NCBI RefSeq assembly: GCF_025567165.1
Contig: NZ_JAOQKC010000018.1
Location: 1 to 64,000, forward strand
Reading direction: 5' to 3'
Source: Laedolimicola ammoniilytica
GTDB taxonomy: Bacteria; Bacillota; Clostridia; Lachnospirales; Lachnospiraceae
DNA: 64,000 nt
Shown: piece after piece, positions 14,614-22,589 of the stretch
Layout of the letters: every line of letters starts with the position of its first letter
Position numbering within the stretch: the first letter of the stretch is position 1
The notes under the pieces: generated by a model
Told to the model about the DNA's origin: nothing
Databases searched by the model: none
The model's input: the letters and a program-made list of their open reading frames with translations, nothing else
Position numbers and translations under genes: made by a program

Positions 14614-15972
14614 ATGAAAAGGAACAATTATGAACAGATGTCCGAAGCTATCTTAGAACTGGCAGGCGGACCGGAAAACTTGAGAAAAGTATCCCATTGC
14701 TTTACACGTCTGCGTCTGGACGTAGAAGCACTCGACAAATGTGATGTGGAAGGGCTGAAGAAGGTAGAAGGAGCCAAAGGCTGTGTGGTAAACAGCGGCC
14801 AGGTACAGGTGATTATCGGAAAAGAAGTGGAGGATCTCTATCCGGTATTTTTAAAAAAGGCCGGCATCTCAGAGGATGCAAGGCCTGTGGAGACAGCAGA
14901 GGATAAGGGAGAGGAAAAACTGCTGAATCGAATTTTAAATGGTATTGCGAAAATTTTCATTCCGGTATTTCCAGCTCTGGCAGCCAGTGGTCTTTTGAAA
15001 GGAATCCTGATTGCGCTGAAATTCGGCGGCGTTGTGGATCCGACCGGCAACACCTATACCATGTTAATGATGTTTTCGGATGCGGTATTTTATTTCCTGC
15101 CGGTATTACTGGCGTTTTCCGCAGCAAAGGTATTCGGCTGTAAGCAGACGCTGGCGGCAGTTCTGGCCTGCATTTTACTGCATCCCACTTATACGGGAAT
15201 GACAGAAGCCAGCAGTATTTTTGGAATTACCGTACCGGTAGTCAGCTATTCTTCTACGGTATTCCCAATTCTGGTAGGTGTGTTTATTCTTTCACTTGTA
15301 GAAAAGGGTTGTAACAGGGTGATTCCGAAGAGCTTTTCCGGATTGTTTACACCTCTTATCTGTATCGTAGTGACAGCTCCGATTATGCTGATTGTCGTTG
15401 GCCCGGCTGTAAATATGCTGTCTGACGCGCTGGGAAATGCTATCATCGGACTGTATAATGCGACCGGAGCTATCGGAGGCGCTGTGTTTGGAGCGATTTA
15501 TCCGTTCCTGGTATTTACAGGTCTGCATCATGCAGTGGTACCGGTGGAATTACAGAGTCTTGCAGCCAACGGCTACGATCCGCTTCTGGCGCTCTGCGCA
15601 GCAGCTAATGCCGCGGTAGGCGGAGCCGCTTTGATGGTAGCGATTGATTCCAAAAACAAAGAGTTTAGGGGACTGTCCGTTTCTTCTGGTATCACAGCAT
15701 TGATTGGTACTACAGAGCCGGCCCTCTACGGAGTGCTGGGTATTCTGAAGCGTCCGTTTATCGGAGCGGCAGCAGGCGGCGCAGTGGGCAGCGCGATTAT
15801 GGCAGCGTTTAAGGTATACAGTACCGGACTTGGCCCGGTTCCGGGAGCTGGCTTTGCACTGTTCCTTGGCGAAAAATTTCTGATTTATGTAATCGGTATT
15901 GCGGCCTCCGTGGCAGTGGCTATGATTGTGACACATATTGTGAAATTTGAAGATGTGAAACTGGAGGGTTAA
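14614..15972 (+). CDS. PTS beta-glucoside-type transporter EIIBC
   Basis: 452 residues of the glucose-glucoside PTS superfamily. The N-terminal EIIB has C29 in SHCFTRLRLDV; EIIC follows from about residue 105 with several membrane segments and the TGLHHAVVPVE and GTTEPALYG loops typical of glucoside permeases. No EIIA domain is attached, so phosphate must come from another protein, possibly the EIIA part of the sucrose permease at 4171 or a free EIIA. It is followed directly by a GH1 enzyme, which indicates import of a beta-glucoside as its 6-phosphate. Confidence 0.9.
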   Translation: MKRNNYEQMSEAILELAGGPENLRKVSHCFTRLRLDVEALDKCDVEGLKKVEGAKGCVVNSGQVQVIIGKEVEDLYPVFLKKAGISEDARPVETAEDKGEEKLLNRILNGIAKIFIPVFPALAASGLLKGILIALKFGGVVDPTGNTYTMLMMFSDAVFYFLPVLLAFSAAKVFGCKQTLAAVLACILLHPTYTGMTEASSIFGITVPVVSYSSTVFPILVGVFILSLVEKGCNRVIPKSFSGLFTPLICIVVTAPIMLIVVGPAVNMLSDALGNAIIGLYNATGAIGGAVFGAIYPFLVFTGLHHAVVPVELQSLAANGYDPLLALCAAANAAVGGAALMVAIDSKNKEFRGLSVSSGITALIGTTEPALYGVLGILKRPFIGAAAGGAVGSAIMAAFKVYSTGLGPVPGAGFALFLGEKFLIYVIGIAASVAVAMIVTHIVKFEDVKLEG

Positions 15973-15973
15973 A

Positions 15974-17410
15974 ATGTCTGGATTTCCAGCAGATTTTCTC
16001 TGGGGCGGCGCAGTGGCGGCAAACCAGGTGGAAGGTGGAGTACGAGAAGGAGGAAAGGGTCTGTCCACGGCAGACATCTTTCCCTTAAGTGAAAGAGAAA
16101 AGGGAGGGTGTTTTGACCGAACCTGGGATCAGATTCTGGAGGCTGCCGAGGATAGGAATGACAGTGGATATCCGAAACGGAGAGGAATTGATTTCTATCA
16201 CAGATATCGGGAGGATATTGCGCTGTTTCATGAAATGGGCTTTAAGAGTTTCCGATTTTCTATGTCATGGTCGAGAATTTTTCCAAATGGGGATGACGAA
16301 CAGCCCAATGCGGAAGGAATTAAATTTTATCATGATGTGGTGGATGAACTGAAAAAATATGGAATAGAACCCATTGTGACCCTTTCCCATTTTGAAATGC
16401 CATTGAATCTGACATTGAAATATAATGGATGGACGGATCGCAGAGTGATCAGCTTCTTTGAAAAGTTTGCGGCTGTGTTATTTGAAGAGTTTCATAATGA
16501 CATTCGATACTGGATTACGTTCAATGAGATAGATGCGACGATCCATATTCCGCTGACCGGGGCGGGTATTGTCAAAGAGCATACAGAGAATCTGGAGCAA
16601 TCCTGCTATCAGGCTTTACATCATCAGTTTGTAGCGTCTGCACTTGTGACGAAGCTGGCTCATGAAAAATATCCGGAGCTAAAAATCGGCTGCATGACTA
16701 CGAAAAATCTGAAATATCCTGCGACCTGCAAGCCTGAGGATTGCATACAATGGCTTCAGGAAACAGAAGTGGATGCTTTTTACACGGATGTACAGGTTTT
16801 TGGAGAGTATTCTTATACGGTACGGAAATTGTGGGAAAGAAAGCAGATTGAGATTCAGGAAGAACCGGAGGATGCCCGGATTTTGAAAGAAAACACGGTG
16901 GATTTTGTCTCTTTCAGTTATTACGCGTCTCTGGTAACGAGCGCGGAAGGAGCAAAAAAAGAGAAAGCTTCAGCCAATCTTCTGGTGGGAGAAAAGAATC
17001 CTTATCTGAAGCAGACCCCATGGGGCTGGCAGATCGATCCAGTGGGTCTGCGGTTTGCTTTAAATCAAATGTACAGTCGTTATAAGCTACCATTATTTGT
17101 GGCGGAAAATGGACTGGGAACATTAGATGTTCTGGAGGACGGAAGGATTCATGATTCCTATCGAATAGAATATATCCGGGAGCACATCCATCAGATGGAA
17201 CTGGCTATCGAGGATGGCGTCCTTGTACTGGGATACACCTATTGGGGATGTATCGACTGTATCAGCGCATCCACCTCGGAAATGAGCAAGCGCTATGGCT
17301 TCATCTATGTGGATCAGGATGATCAGGGGAATGGAACCCTGAAACGAATCAGAAAGGATTCTTTTAACTGGTATAAAAATGTGATAGCAAGTAATGGCGA
17401 GATACTATAA
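15974..17410 (+). CDS. bglA: 6-phospho-beta-glucosidase (GH1)
   Basis: 478 residues of glycoside hydrolase family 1. Acid/base E185 lies in TFNEID, and nucleophile E378 in LFVAENGLG. The N-terminal FPADFLWGGAVAANQVEGG and late GYTYWGCIDCIS motifs are present; the latter segment carries serine near the phosphate site (SASTSEMSKRYG), as expected for phospho-glycosides. It splits the 6-phosphoglucoside imported by the adjacent EIIBC into glucose-6-phosphate and an aglycone. Last gene of the operon; one base from the permease stop and followed by a terminator. The preceding lactamase-fold and NTF2-like genes may process the aglycone. Confidence 0.93.
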   Translation: MSGFPADFLWGGAVAANQVEGGVREGGKGLSTADIFPLSEREKGGCFDRTWDQILEAAEDRNDSGYPKRRGIDFYHRYREDIALFHEMGFKSFRFSMSWSRIFPNGDDEQPNAEGIKFYHDVVDELKKYGIEPIVTLSHFEMPLNLTLKYNGWTDRRVISFFEKFAAVLFEEFHNDIRYWITFNEIDATIHIPLTGAGIVKEHTENLEQSCYQALHHQFVASALVTKLAHEKYPELKIGCMTTKNLKYPATCKPEDCIQWLQETEVDAFYTDVQVFGEYSYTVRKLWERKQIEIQEEPEDARILKENTVDFVSFSYYASLVTSAEGAKKEKASANLLVGEKNPYLKQTPWGWQIDPVGLRFALNQMYSRYKLPLFVAENGLGTLDVLEDGRIHDSYRIEYIREHIHQMELAIEDGVLVLGYTYWGCIDCISASTSEMSKRYGFIYVDQDDQGNGTLKRIRKDSFNWYKNVIASNGEIL

Positions 17411-17414
17411 AGAG

Positions 17415-17450
17415 AAGCGCAGATGGTTTTTATGGCCGTCTGTGCTTTTT
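17415..17450 (+). terminator. Terminator of the glycoside operon
   Basis: A 12-bp stem with two G-U pairs (AAGCGCAGATGG with CCGTCTGTGCTT) and a T run. Confidence 0.85.
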
Positions 17451-17462
17451 CGGGTTTGCCCC

Positions 17463-17490
17463 TTGCAAAACTTCCGAAAATGTGTATACT
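17463..17490 (+). promoter_or_regulatory. Promoter of prfC
   Basis: TTGCAA, 16 bases, TATACT. An 11-bp inverted repeat (17472-17482 and 17507-17517) spans the -10, with arms TTCCGAAAATG and CATTTTCGGAA, and could be a protein site. Confidence 0.6.
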
Positions 17491-17503
17491 GGATAATAGT
17501 TAT

Positions 17504-17537
17504 GCCCATTTTCGGAAAGCTATCCGGATGGGCTTTT
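17504..17537 (+). promoter_or_regulatory. Terminator-like hairpin in the prfC leader
   Basis: GCCCAT (17504-17509) pairs with ATGGGC (17528-17533), and CGGA with TCCG inside, followed by four T. It lies between the promoter and the prfC start, so it could attenuate transcription of the release factor gene. Confidence 0.45.
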
Positions 17538-17578
17538 GAATCGTCAATTGATACACGGATAAGATAAGGAAGAATGAA

Positions 17579-19165
17579 ATGGCAAATTATGTAGATGAGA
17601 TTAAAAAAAGAAGAACCTTTGCGATTATTTCCCACCCGGACGCAGGTAAGACTACGTTGACTGAGAAGTTCCTGCTCTACGGCGGAGCCATCAATCTGGC
17701 CGGTTCCGTCAAAGGTAAGGCCACAGCCCGTCACGCGGTTTCCGACTGGATGGAGATCGAAAAGGAGAGAGGTATCTCTGTTACTTCGTCGGTATTACAG
17801 TTTAATTACGACGGCTATTGTATCAATATCCTGGATACGCCGGGACATCAGGACTTCTCCGAGGATACCTACCGCACCCTGATGGCGGCGGACTCCGCAG
17901 TCATGGTGATCGACGGCAGCAAGGGCGTGGAGGCCCAGACCCGAAAGCTTTTTAAGGTCTGCGCTATGCGTCATATCCCGATTTTTACCTTTATCAATAA
18001 GATGGACCGGGAAGCCATGGACATCTTTGAGCTTCTGGACGATATCGAAAATGAGCTGGGAATCGCCACCTGTCCGGTGAACTGGCCCATCGGCTCCGGT
18101 AAGGCCTTCAAGGGCGTCTACGACCGGAACACGGAGAAGGTGCTGCTATTCTCCGATACCGAGAAGGGTACCAAGGAGGGCGAGGAGCTGGATCTGTCCA
18201 TCAATGATCCGCAGATCGACAGCATTCTCGATCCGGGTCAGAAGGAAAAACTGATGGATGATATCGAGCTGCTGGACGGCGCCAGCGCGGAGTTTGACCA
18301 GGAGCTGGTAAGCCAGGGAAAGCTGTCCCCGGTATTCTTCGGATCGGCCCTGACCAACTTCGGCGTGGAGACCTTTCTGAAGCATTTCCTGCAGATGACC
18401 ACCTCTCCGCTGCCCCGTAAGGCAGACGTGGGGCTGATTGATCCCATGGAAGAGGAGTTCTCTGCTTTCGTATTCAAGATTCAGGCCAATATGAACAAGG
18501 CCCATCGTGACCGTATCGCGTTCATCCGTATCTGCTCCGGCAAGTTCACGGCTGGTATGGAAGTCTATCATGTGCAGGGCGGCAGAAAGCAGCGTCTGTC
18601 CCAGCCCCAGCAGATTATGGCGCAGGATCGGAAGATTGTGGACGAGGCTTACGCGGGCGATATCATCGGCGTCTTTGATCCGGGCATTTTCTCCATCGGA
18701 GATACCTTATGTATGCCGGGCAGGCAGATTAAGTACGAGGGGATTCCGACCTTCGCGCCGGAGCATTTCGCCCGGGTGCGCCAGATCGACACTATGAAGC
18801 GGAAGCAGTTTGTCAAGGGCATCGAGCAGATTGCCCAGGAGGGCGCGATCCAGATTTTCCAGGAGTTCAATACCGGTATGGAGGAGATTATCGTGGGCGT
18901 CGTGGGTGTCCTGCAGTTCGACGTGCTGAAGTACCGTCTGGAAAATGAGTATAATGTGGATATCCGTCTGGAACCGCTGCCCTACGAGCATATCCGCTGG
19001 ATTGAGAACGAGGACATCGACATGAGTAAGCTGGTGGGTACCTCCGACATGAAGAAGATCAAGGATCTGAAGGGCAGACCGTTGCTGATCTGGACCAACG
19101 CATGGAGCGTGGGCATGACCCTGGATCGGAATCCGGGCCTGGTTCTGTCAGAGTTTGGCCGGTAA
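17579..19165 (+). CDS. prfC: Peptide chain release factor 3
   Basis: 528 residues, normal length. GTPase G1 motif SHPDAGKTT at 18-26 (K24), switch region ERGISVTSS, DTPGHQDF and NKMD follow in order, then the EF-G-like domain II and the RF3 C-terminal domain. RF3 speeds recycling of RF1/RF2 from the ribosome. It differs from EF-G in length and in the RF3-specific ending. It is a single gene with its own promoter and possible attenuator, upstream of the asp23-nusB operon. Confidence 0.96.
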   Translation: MANYVDEIKKRRTFAIISHPDAGKTTLTEKFLLYGGAINLAGSVKGKATARHAVSDWMEIEKERGISVTSSVLQFNYDGYCINILDTPGHQDFSEDTYRTLMAADSAVMVIDGSKGVEAQTRKLFKVCAMRHIPIFTFINKMDREAMDIFELLDDIENELGIATCPVNWPIGSGKAFKGVYDRNTEKVLLFSDTEKGTKEGEELDLSINDPQIDSILDPGQKEKLMDDIELLDGASAEFDQELVSQGKLSPVFFGSALTNFGVETFLKHFLQMTTSPLPRKADVGLIDPMEEEFSAFVFKIQANMNKAHRDRIAFIRICSGKFTAGMEVYHVQGGRKQRLSQPQQIMAQDRKIVDEAYAGDIIGVFDPGIFSIGDTLCMPGRQIKYEGIPTFAPEHFARVRQIDTMKRKQFVKGIEQIAQEGAIQIFQEFNTGMEEIIVGVVGVLQFDVLKYRLENEYNVDIRLEPLPYEHIRWIENEDIDMSKLVGTSDMKKIKDLKGRPLLIWTNAWSVGMTLDRNPGLVLSEFGR

Positions 19166-19168
19166 GTC

Positions 19169-19198
19169 TTGTCAATCATGGATAAAGTGTGATAAAAT
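19169..19198 (+). promoter_or_regulatory. Promoter of the asp23-nusB-xse-isp operon
   Basis: TTGTCA, 18 bases, TAAAAT, giving a leader of about 155 bases. The leader contains a weak TTTCATT/AATGAAA stem. No ORF or known riboswitch is evident. Confidence 0.6.
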
Positions 19199-19360
19199 AT
19201 AAAAAGCATGGCAGGGGTATGATATCTGCTGCCGAGTGGTGGGAATAGTAAGAAATAATAAAGGAGTGGAAGCGGATTTCATTCACAAAACAGGCGAAAT
19301 GAAAACTGCTTCGTGCGAACAGGGAAACCTGATTTGCACAGAAAACAGGAGGTTTTGAAT

Positions 19361-19750
19361 ATGTCAAAGGAAGAAAAAAGAGGCGTTCATATGATACATG
19401 AGGATAGTCAGCTGGGCGAGGTTCAGATCGCGGACGAGGTAGTCGCTACCATCGCAGGGTTAGCAGCCACCGAGGTAGAGGGCGTGGCATCCATGGCTGG
19501 CAATATCACCAATGAGCTTATCGGAAAGCTTGGCGTAAAGAATCTGTCCAAGGGTGTGAAGGTTCTAGTGACAGACCGCAGCGTAGACGTGGATCTGGCG
19601 CTGAATATCGAGTACGGCTACAGCATTATGAAGGTGTCTGAGAAGGTTCAGGATCGCGTAAAGAGCGCCATCGAGAACATGACAGGACTGGAAGTAGCCA
19701 TGGTCAATATCCGCATTGTCAATGTGAATATGGGAAAAGAAGAAAAGTAA
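19361..19750 (+). CDS. Asp23/Gls24 family envelope stress protein
   Basis: 129 residues, Asp23/Gls24 (DUF322) family. The core runs from GEVQIADEVVATIAGLAATEVEGVA to VNIRIVNVNMG. Members are membrane-associated or cytoplasmic and linked to envelope stress; in this gene neighbourhood the YqhY-type members precede nusB. ATG 19361 follows ACAGGAGG; the frame extends upstream into the leader without a ribosome site. It starts the long conserved block ending at spo0A. Biochemical function is not settled. Confidence 0.9.
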   Translation: MSKEEKRGVHMIHEDSQLGEVQIADEVVATIAGLAATEVEGVASMAGNITNELIGKLGVKNLSKGVKVLVTDRSVDVDLALNIEYGYSIMKVSEKVQDRVKSAIENMTGLEVAMVNIRIVNVNMGKEEK

Positions 19751-19762
19751 GCGTTACTGTTC

Positions 19763-19792
19763 GGGAGCGGCTGCAGTCAGCGGCTCCCTTTT
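19763..19792 (+). terminator. Partial terminator between asp23-like gene and nusB
   Basis: GGGAGC and GCTG pair with CAGC and GCTCCC around a mismatch, with four T after it. It probably lowers but does not stop transcription into nusB. Confidence 0.5.
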
Positions 19793-19823
19793 CAAACGAT
19801 AAGAGGGAAAAAGGCGGAGTAAG

Positions 19824-20237
19824 ATGAAAAGACGAGAGTTAAGAGAGCATATTTTTGAGCTGCTGTTCCGTATCGAGTTCAACAGCGCAGAGGAGATGCC
19901 AGAGCAGATGCGGCTGTTTTTCGAAGGACTGGGCGAGGTCGAGCCGAAGGATCAGGAATATATTGAGAAGAAATATGCACATATAGTAGAGAAACTGCCG
20001 GAGATTGACAGGACTCTGGATGAGACCGCGGAGGGCTGGAAGGTATCCCGTATGGGTAAGACCGATCTGACCATCCTGCGCCTGGCTGTGTATGAGATGG
20101 AATACGACGAGGACGTGCCGGTAGGCGTGGCGGTCAACGAGGCGGTCGAACTGTCCAAAAAGTTTGGCGGCGACGAATCCCCGATCTTTGTCAACGGTAT
20201 CTTAGGTAAGATTGGAAAGACAGGAAAAACAGAATGA
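19824..20237 (+). CDS. nusB: Transcription antitermination factor NusB
   Basis: 137 residues with the all-helical NusB fold. RRELREHIFELLFRIEF at the N-terminus and the C-terminal segment VGVAVNEAVELSKKFGGDESPIFVNGILGKI (key residues N, E, K-F, S-x-F-V-N-G) are diagnostic. NusB with NusE binds boxA on rRNA transcripts and helps polymerase read through. It overlaps xseA by four bases (ATGA), so the two are coupled. Confidence 0.95.
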   Translation: MKRRELREHIFELLFRIEFNSAEEMPEQMRLFFEGLGEVEPKDQEYIEKKYAHIVEKLPEIDRTLDETAEGWKVSRMGKTDLTILRLAVYEMEYDEDVPVGVAVNEAVELSKKFGGDESPIFVNGILGKIGKTGKTE

Positions 20238-21445
20238 AGCATGTCTATACGGTAGCGCAGGTAAACACATACATCAAAAATATGTTTACACAGGATTTTA
20301 TGCTGAACCGTATTTATGTAAAGGGAGAGGTGTCCAACTGTAAATATCACAGTTCCGGGCACATCTACTTTTCTCTGAAGGATGAGAGCGGATCCATGGC
20401 CTGCGTGATGTTTGCGGGCGACCGGAAAGGACTGGCCTTCCCCATGAAGGACGGTCAGCGGGTCATCGTACTGGGGCGCGTCAGCGTCTATGAACGCAGC
20501 GGCAGCTATCAGCTCTATGCCAGAGAGATTATTAAGGATGGCGTGGGACAGCTCTATGAGGCTTATGAGAAGCTGAAGATGGAGCTGGAAGAGATGGGCA
20601 TGTTCGCCCCGGAGTATAAGCAGCCGATTCCGTATTACGCGAAGAAGGTGGGTGTGGTGACGGCCCCCACCGGAGCGGCCGTGCAGGACATCCGTAATAT
20701 CGCCCTCCGGCGCAATCCTTATGTGCAGCTCATCCTGTATCCGGCCCAGGTACAGGGCGAGGGCGCGGCGGATAGTATCGTGCGTGGCATCGAGACCCTG
20801 GACGCGCTGGGACTGGACGTGCTGATCGTGGGCCGCGGCGGCGGTTCCATTGAGGATTTGTGGGCTTTTAATGAGGAAAAGGTAGCGAGAGCCATTTTCG
20901 ACTGTAATACGCCGGTGATCTCGGCGGTAGGCCATGAGACTGACACGACCATCGCTGATTACGTGGCGGATTTGAGGGCTCCGACCCCATCGGCGGCGGC
21001 AGAGCTGGCTGTGGCCGATATCCGGGAACTGTTGGAGCGGATGCGCGGTTATCAGCAGCAGTTTGAGAATATCTTCCGTCATAGAATGGAAGAATATTAC
21101 AGAAGACTGGCGGAACTGAAAAGCCGGGTTCAGCGCGTCAGTCCGGAGACACAGCTTCTGGAGAAGCGGATGCGTCTGGCGGAATTATCCAACGGTTTGG
21201 AGCAGGCCATGCAGAATAAGCTGTCGGATCGGAAGCACAGCCTGAATTTGTATATCGAACGCTTACACGGGCTTTCGCCGCTTCTGAAGCTGCAGCAGGG
21301 CTATTCCTACACGGAAGGGCCGAATGGAAAGGCCGTGACTGGAATTGATGAGGTTACGGAAGGCGAACGGCTTCGAATCCATGTGACAGACGGTGTATAT
21401 ACCGCAGTGGTAGAAGGCCGCGAGAAGATAAAAAAGAGGATATGA
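20234..21445 (+). CDS. xseA: Exodeoxyribonuclease VII large subunit
   Basis: 403 residues. An N-terminal OB-fold (YTVAQVNTYIKNMF to about residue 100) is followed by the XseA catalytic domain with PTGAAVQDI, GRGGGSIEDLWAFN and VGHETDTTIADYVADLRAPTPSAAAE. It degrades single-stranded DNA from both ends with XseB, in repair. The start overlaps the nusB stop, and xseB follows after a 39-base gap. Confidence 0.96.
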   Translation: MKHVYTVAQVNTYIKNMFTQDFMLNRIYVKGEVSNCKYHSSGHIYFSLKDESGSMACVMFAGDRKGLAFPMKDGQRVIVLGRVSVYERSGSYQLYAREIIKDGVGQLYEAYEKLKMELEEMGMFAPEYKQPIPYYAKKVGVVTAPTGAAVQDIRNIALRRNPYVQLILYPAQVQGEGAADSIVRGIETLDALGLDVLIVGRGGGSIEDLWAFNEEKVARAIFDCNTPVISAVGHETDTTIADYVADLRAPTPSAAAELAVADIRELLERMRGYQQQFENIFRHRMEEYYRRLAELKSRVQRVSPETQLLEKRMRLAELSNGLEQAMQNKLSDRKHSLNLYIERLHGLSPLLKLQQGYSYTEGPNGKAVTGIDEVTEGERLRIHVTDGVYTAVVEGREKIKKRI

Positions 21446-21484
21446 TGATTCAGGGACGGAACAGTTAAGAGAGGATAAGACGGT

Positions 21485-21700
21485 ATGGCAACGAAGAAAA
21501 AGGAAGCGACACTGGAAGAAAATTTTGCAGAGCTGGACGCGATGCTGGCGAAGCTGGCTGACCGGGACGTGCCATTGGAGGAGTCCTTTACGATTTACGC
21601 CGAGGGCATGAAGCTTCTGAAGGCCTGTGGCGATAAGCTGGATAAAGTAGAGAAAAAGATGCTGGTCATGAATGAGGAGGGCAAACTGGATGAGTTTTAA
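21485..21700 (+). CDS. xseB: Exodeoxyribonuclease VII small subunit
   Basis: 71 residues, typical XseB: LEENFAELDAMLAKL, then VPLEESFTIYAEGMKLLKAC, two helices that bind XseA. It overlaps the ispA start by 11 bases. Confidence 0.95.
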   Translation: MATKKKEATLEENFAELDAMLAKLADRDVPLEESFTIYAEGMKLLKACGDKLDKVEKKMLVMNEEGKLDEF

Positions 21701-22574
21701 AGAAGAACTTCGTACCAAGACGGAAGAGATTGAGAAGCTGCTTATGGCTTATCTGCCGGAGGAGACCGGCTTCCAGAAGACGGTTCTGGAAGCGGTGAAT
21801 TACAGTGTGCTGGCAGGCGGCAAGCGTCTCCGTCCCATGCTGATGAAGGAGACTTATCAGATGTTCGGCGGCCAGGGTAAGGTGGTGGAGCCCTTTATGG
21901 CAGCCATGGAAATGATTCATACCTATTCCCTGGTGCATGATGATCTTCCGGCCATGGACAATGACGAATATCGCCGCGGCAAGAAGACCACCCATGCGGT
22001 ATACGGCGAGGCCATGGGGATTCTGGCGGGTGACGCTCTGCTAAACCTAGCTTTTGAGACGGCTGCGGGAGCTTTTGATATCGAGACCAGTGCCCGGACT
22101 GCGAAGGCATTGCAGATTCTGTCTAAGAAGGCAGGTATCTATGGCATGATCGGCGGTCAGGTGGTGGATGTGGAGTCTGAGGGACAGCCCCTGTCCAGAG
22201 AAAAGCTGGATTTCATCTATCGCCTGAAAACTAGCGCCCTGATTGAGGCGGCTATGATGGTGGGCGCGGTGCTGGCAGGTGCTTCCGACGACGAAGTGGA
22301 GACAATTGAGCACGTGGCAAATGATGTGGGACTGGCTTTCCAGATCCAGGATGATATTCTGGATGTGACGAGTACGCTGGAAGTACTTGGCAAGCCCATT
22401 CACAGCGATGACAAGAACCATAAGACCACCTATGTAAGCCTGGAGGGCCTTGACAAGGCAAAGAAGGATGTGGAAGAGATTTCTGAGAGAGCCCTGTCCA
22501 CACTGGCTTCTTTGAACCATAAGAATGCATTTCTGGAAGAACTGATCCGGATGCTGATTACAAGAGAAAAGTAA
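21690..22574 (+). CDS. ispA: Farnesyl/geranyl diphosphate synthase
   Basis: 294 residues, polyprenyl synthase family. First Asp-rich motif DDLPAMDND (about residues 84-92), second DDILD (about 228-232), and GGKRLRP near 45. It condenses IPP with DMAPP or GPP for isoprenoid synthesis. ATG 21690 follows GAGGAGG and lies inside the end of xseB. It is next to dxs, so precursor supply and chain elongation are co-regulated. Confidence 0.93.
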   Translation: MSFKEELRTKTEEIEKLLMAYLPEETGFQKTVLEAVNYSVLAGGKRLRPMLMKETYQMFGGQGKVVEPFMAAMEMIHTYSLVHDDLPAMDNDEYRRGKKTTHAVYGEAMGILAGDALLNLAFETAAGAFDIETSARTAKALQILSKKAGIYGMIGGQVVDVESEGQPLSREKLDFIYRLKTSALIEAAMMVGAVLAGASDDEVETIEHVANDVGLAFQIQDDILDVTSTLEVLGKPIHSDDKNHKTTYVSLEGLDKAKKDVEEISERALSTLASLNHKNAFLEELIRMLITREK

Positions 22575-22589
22575 GATTGAGGTGAGTAC

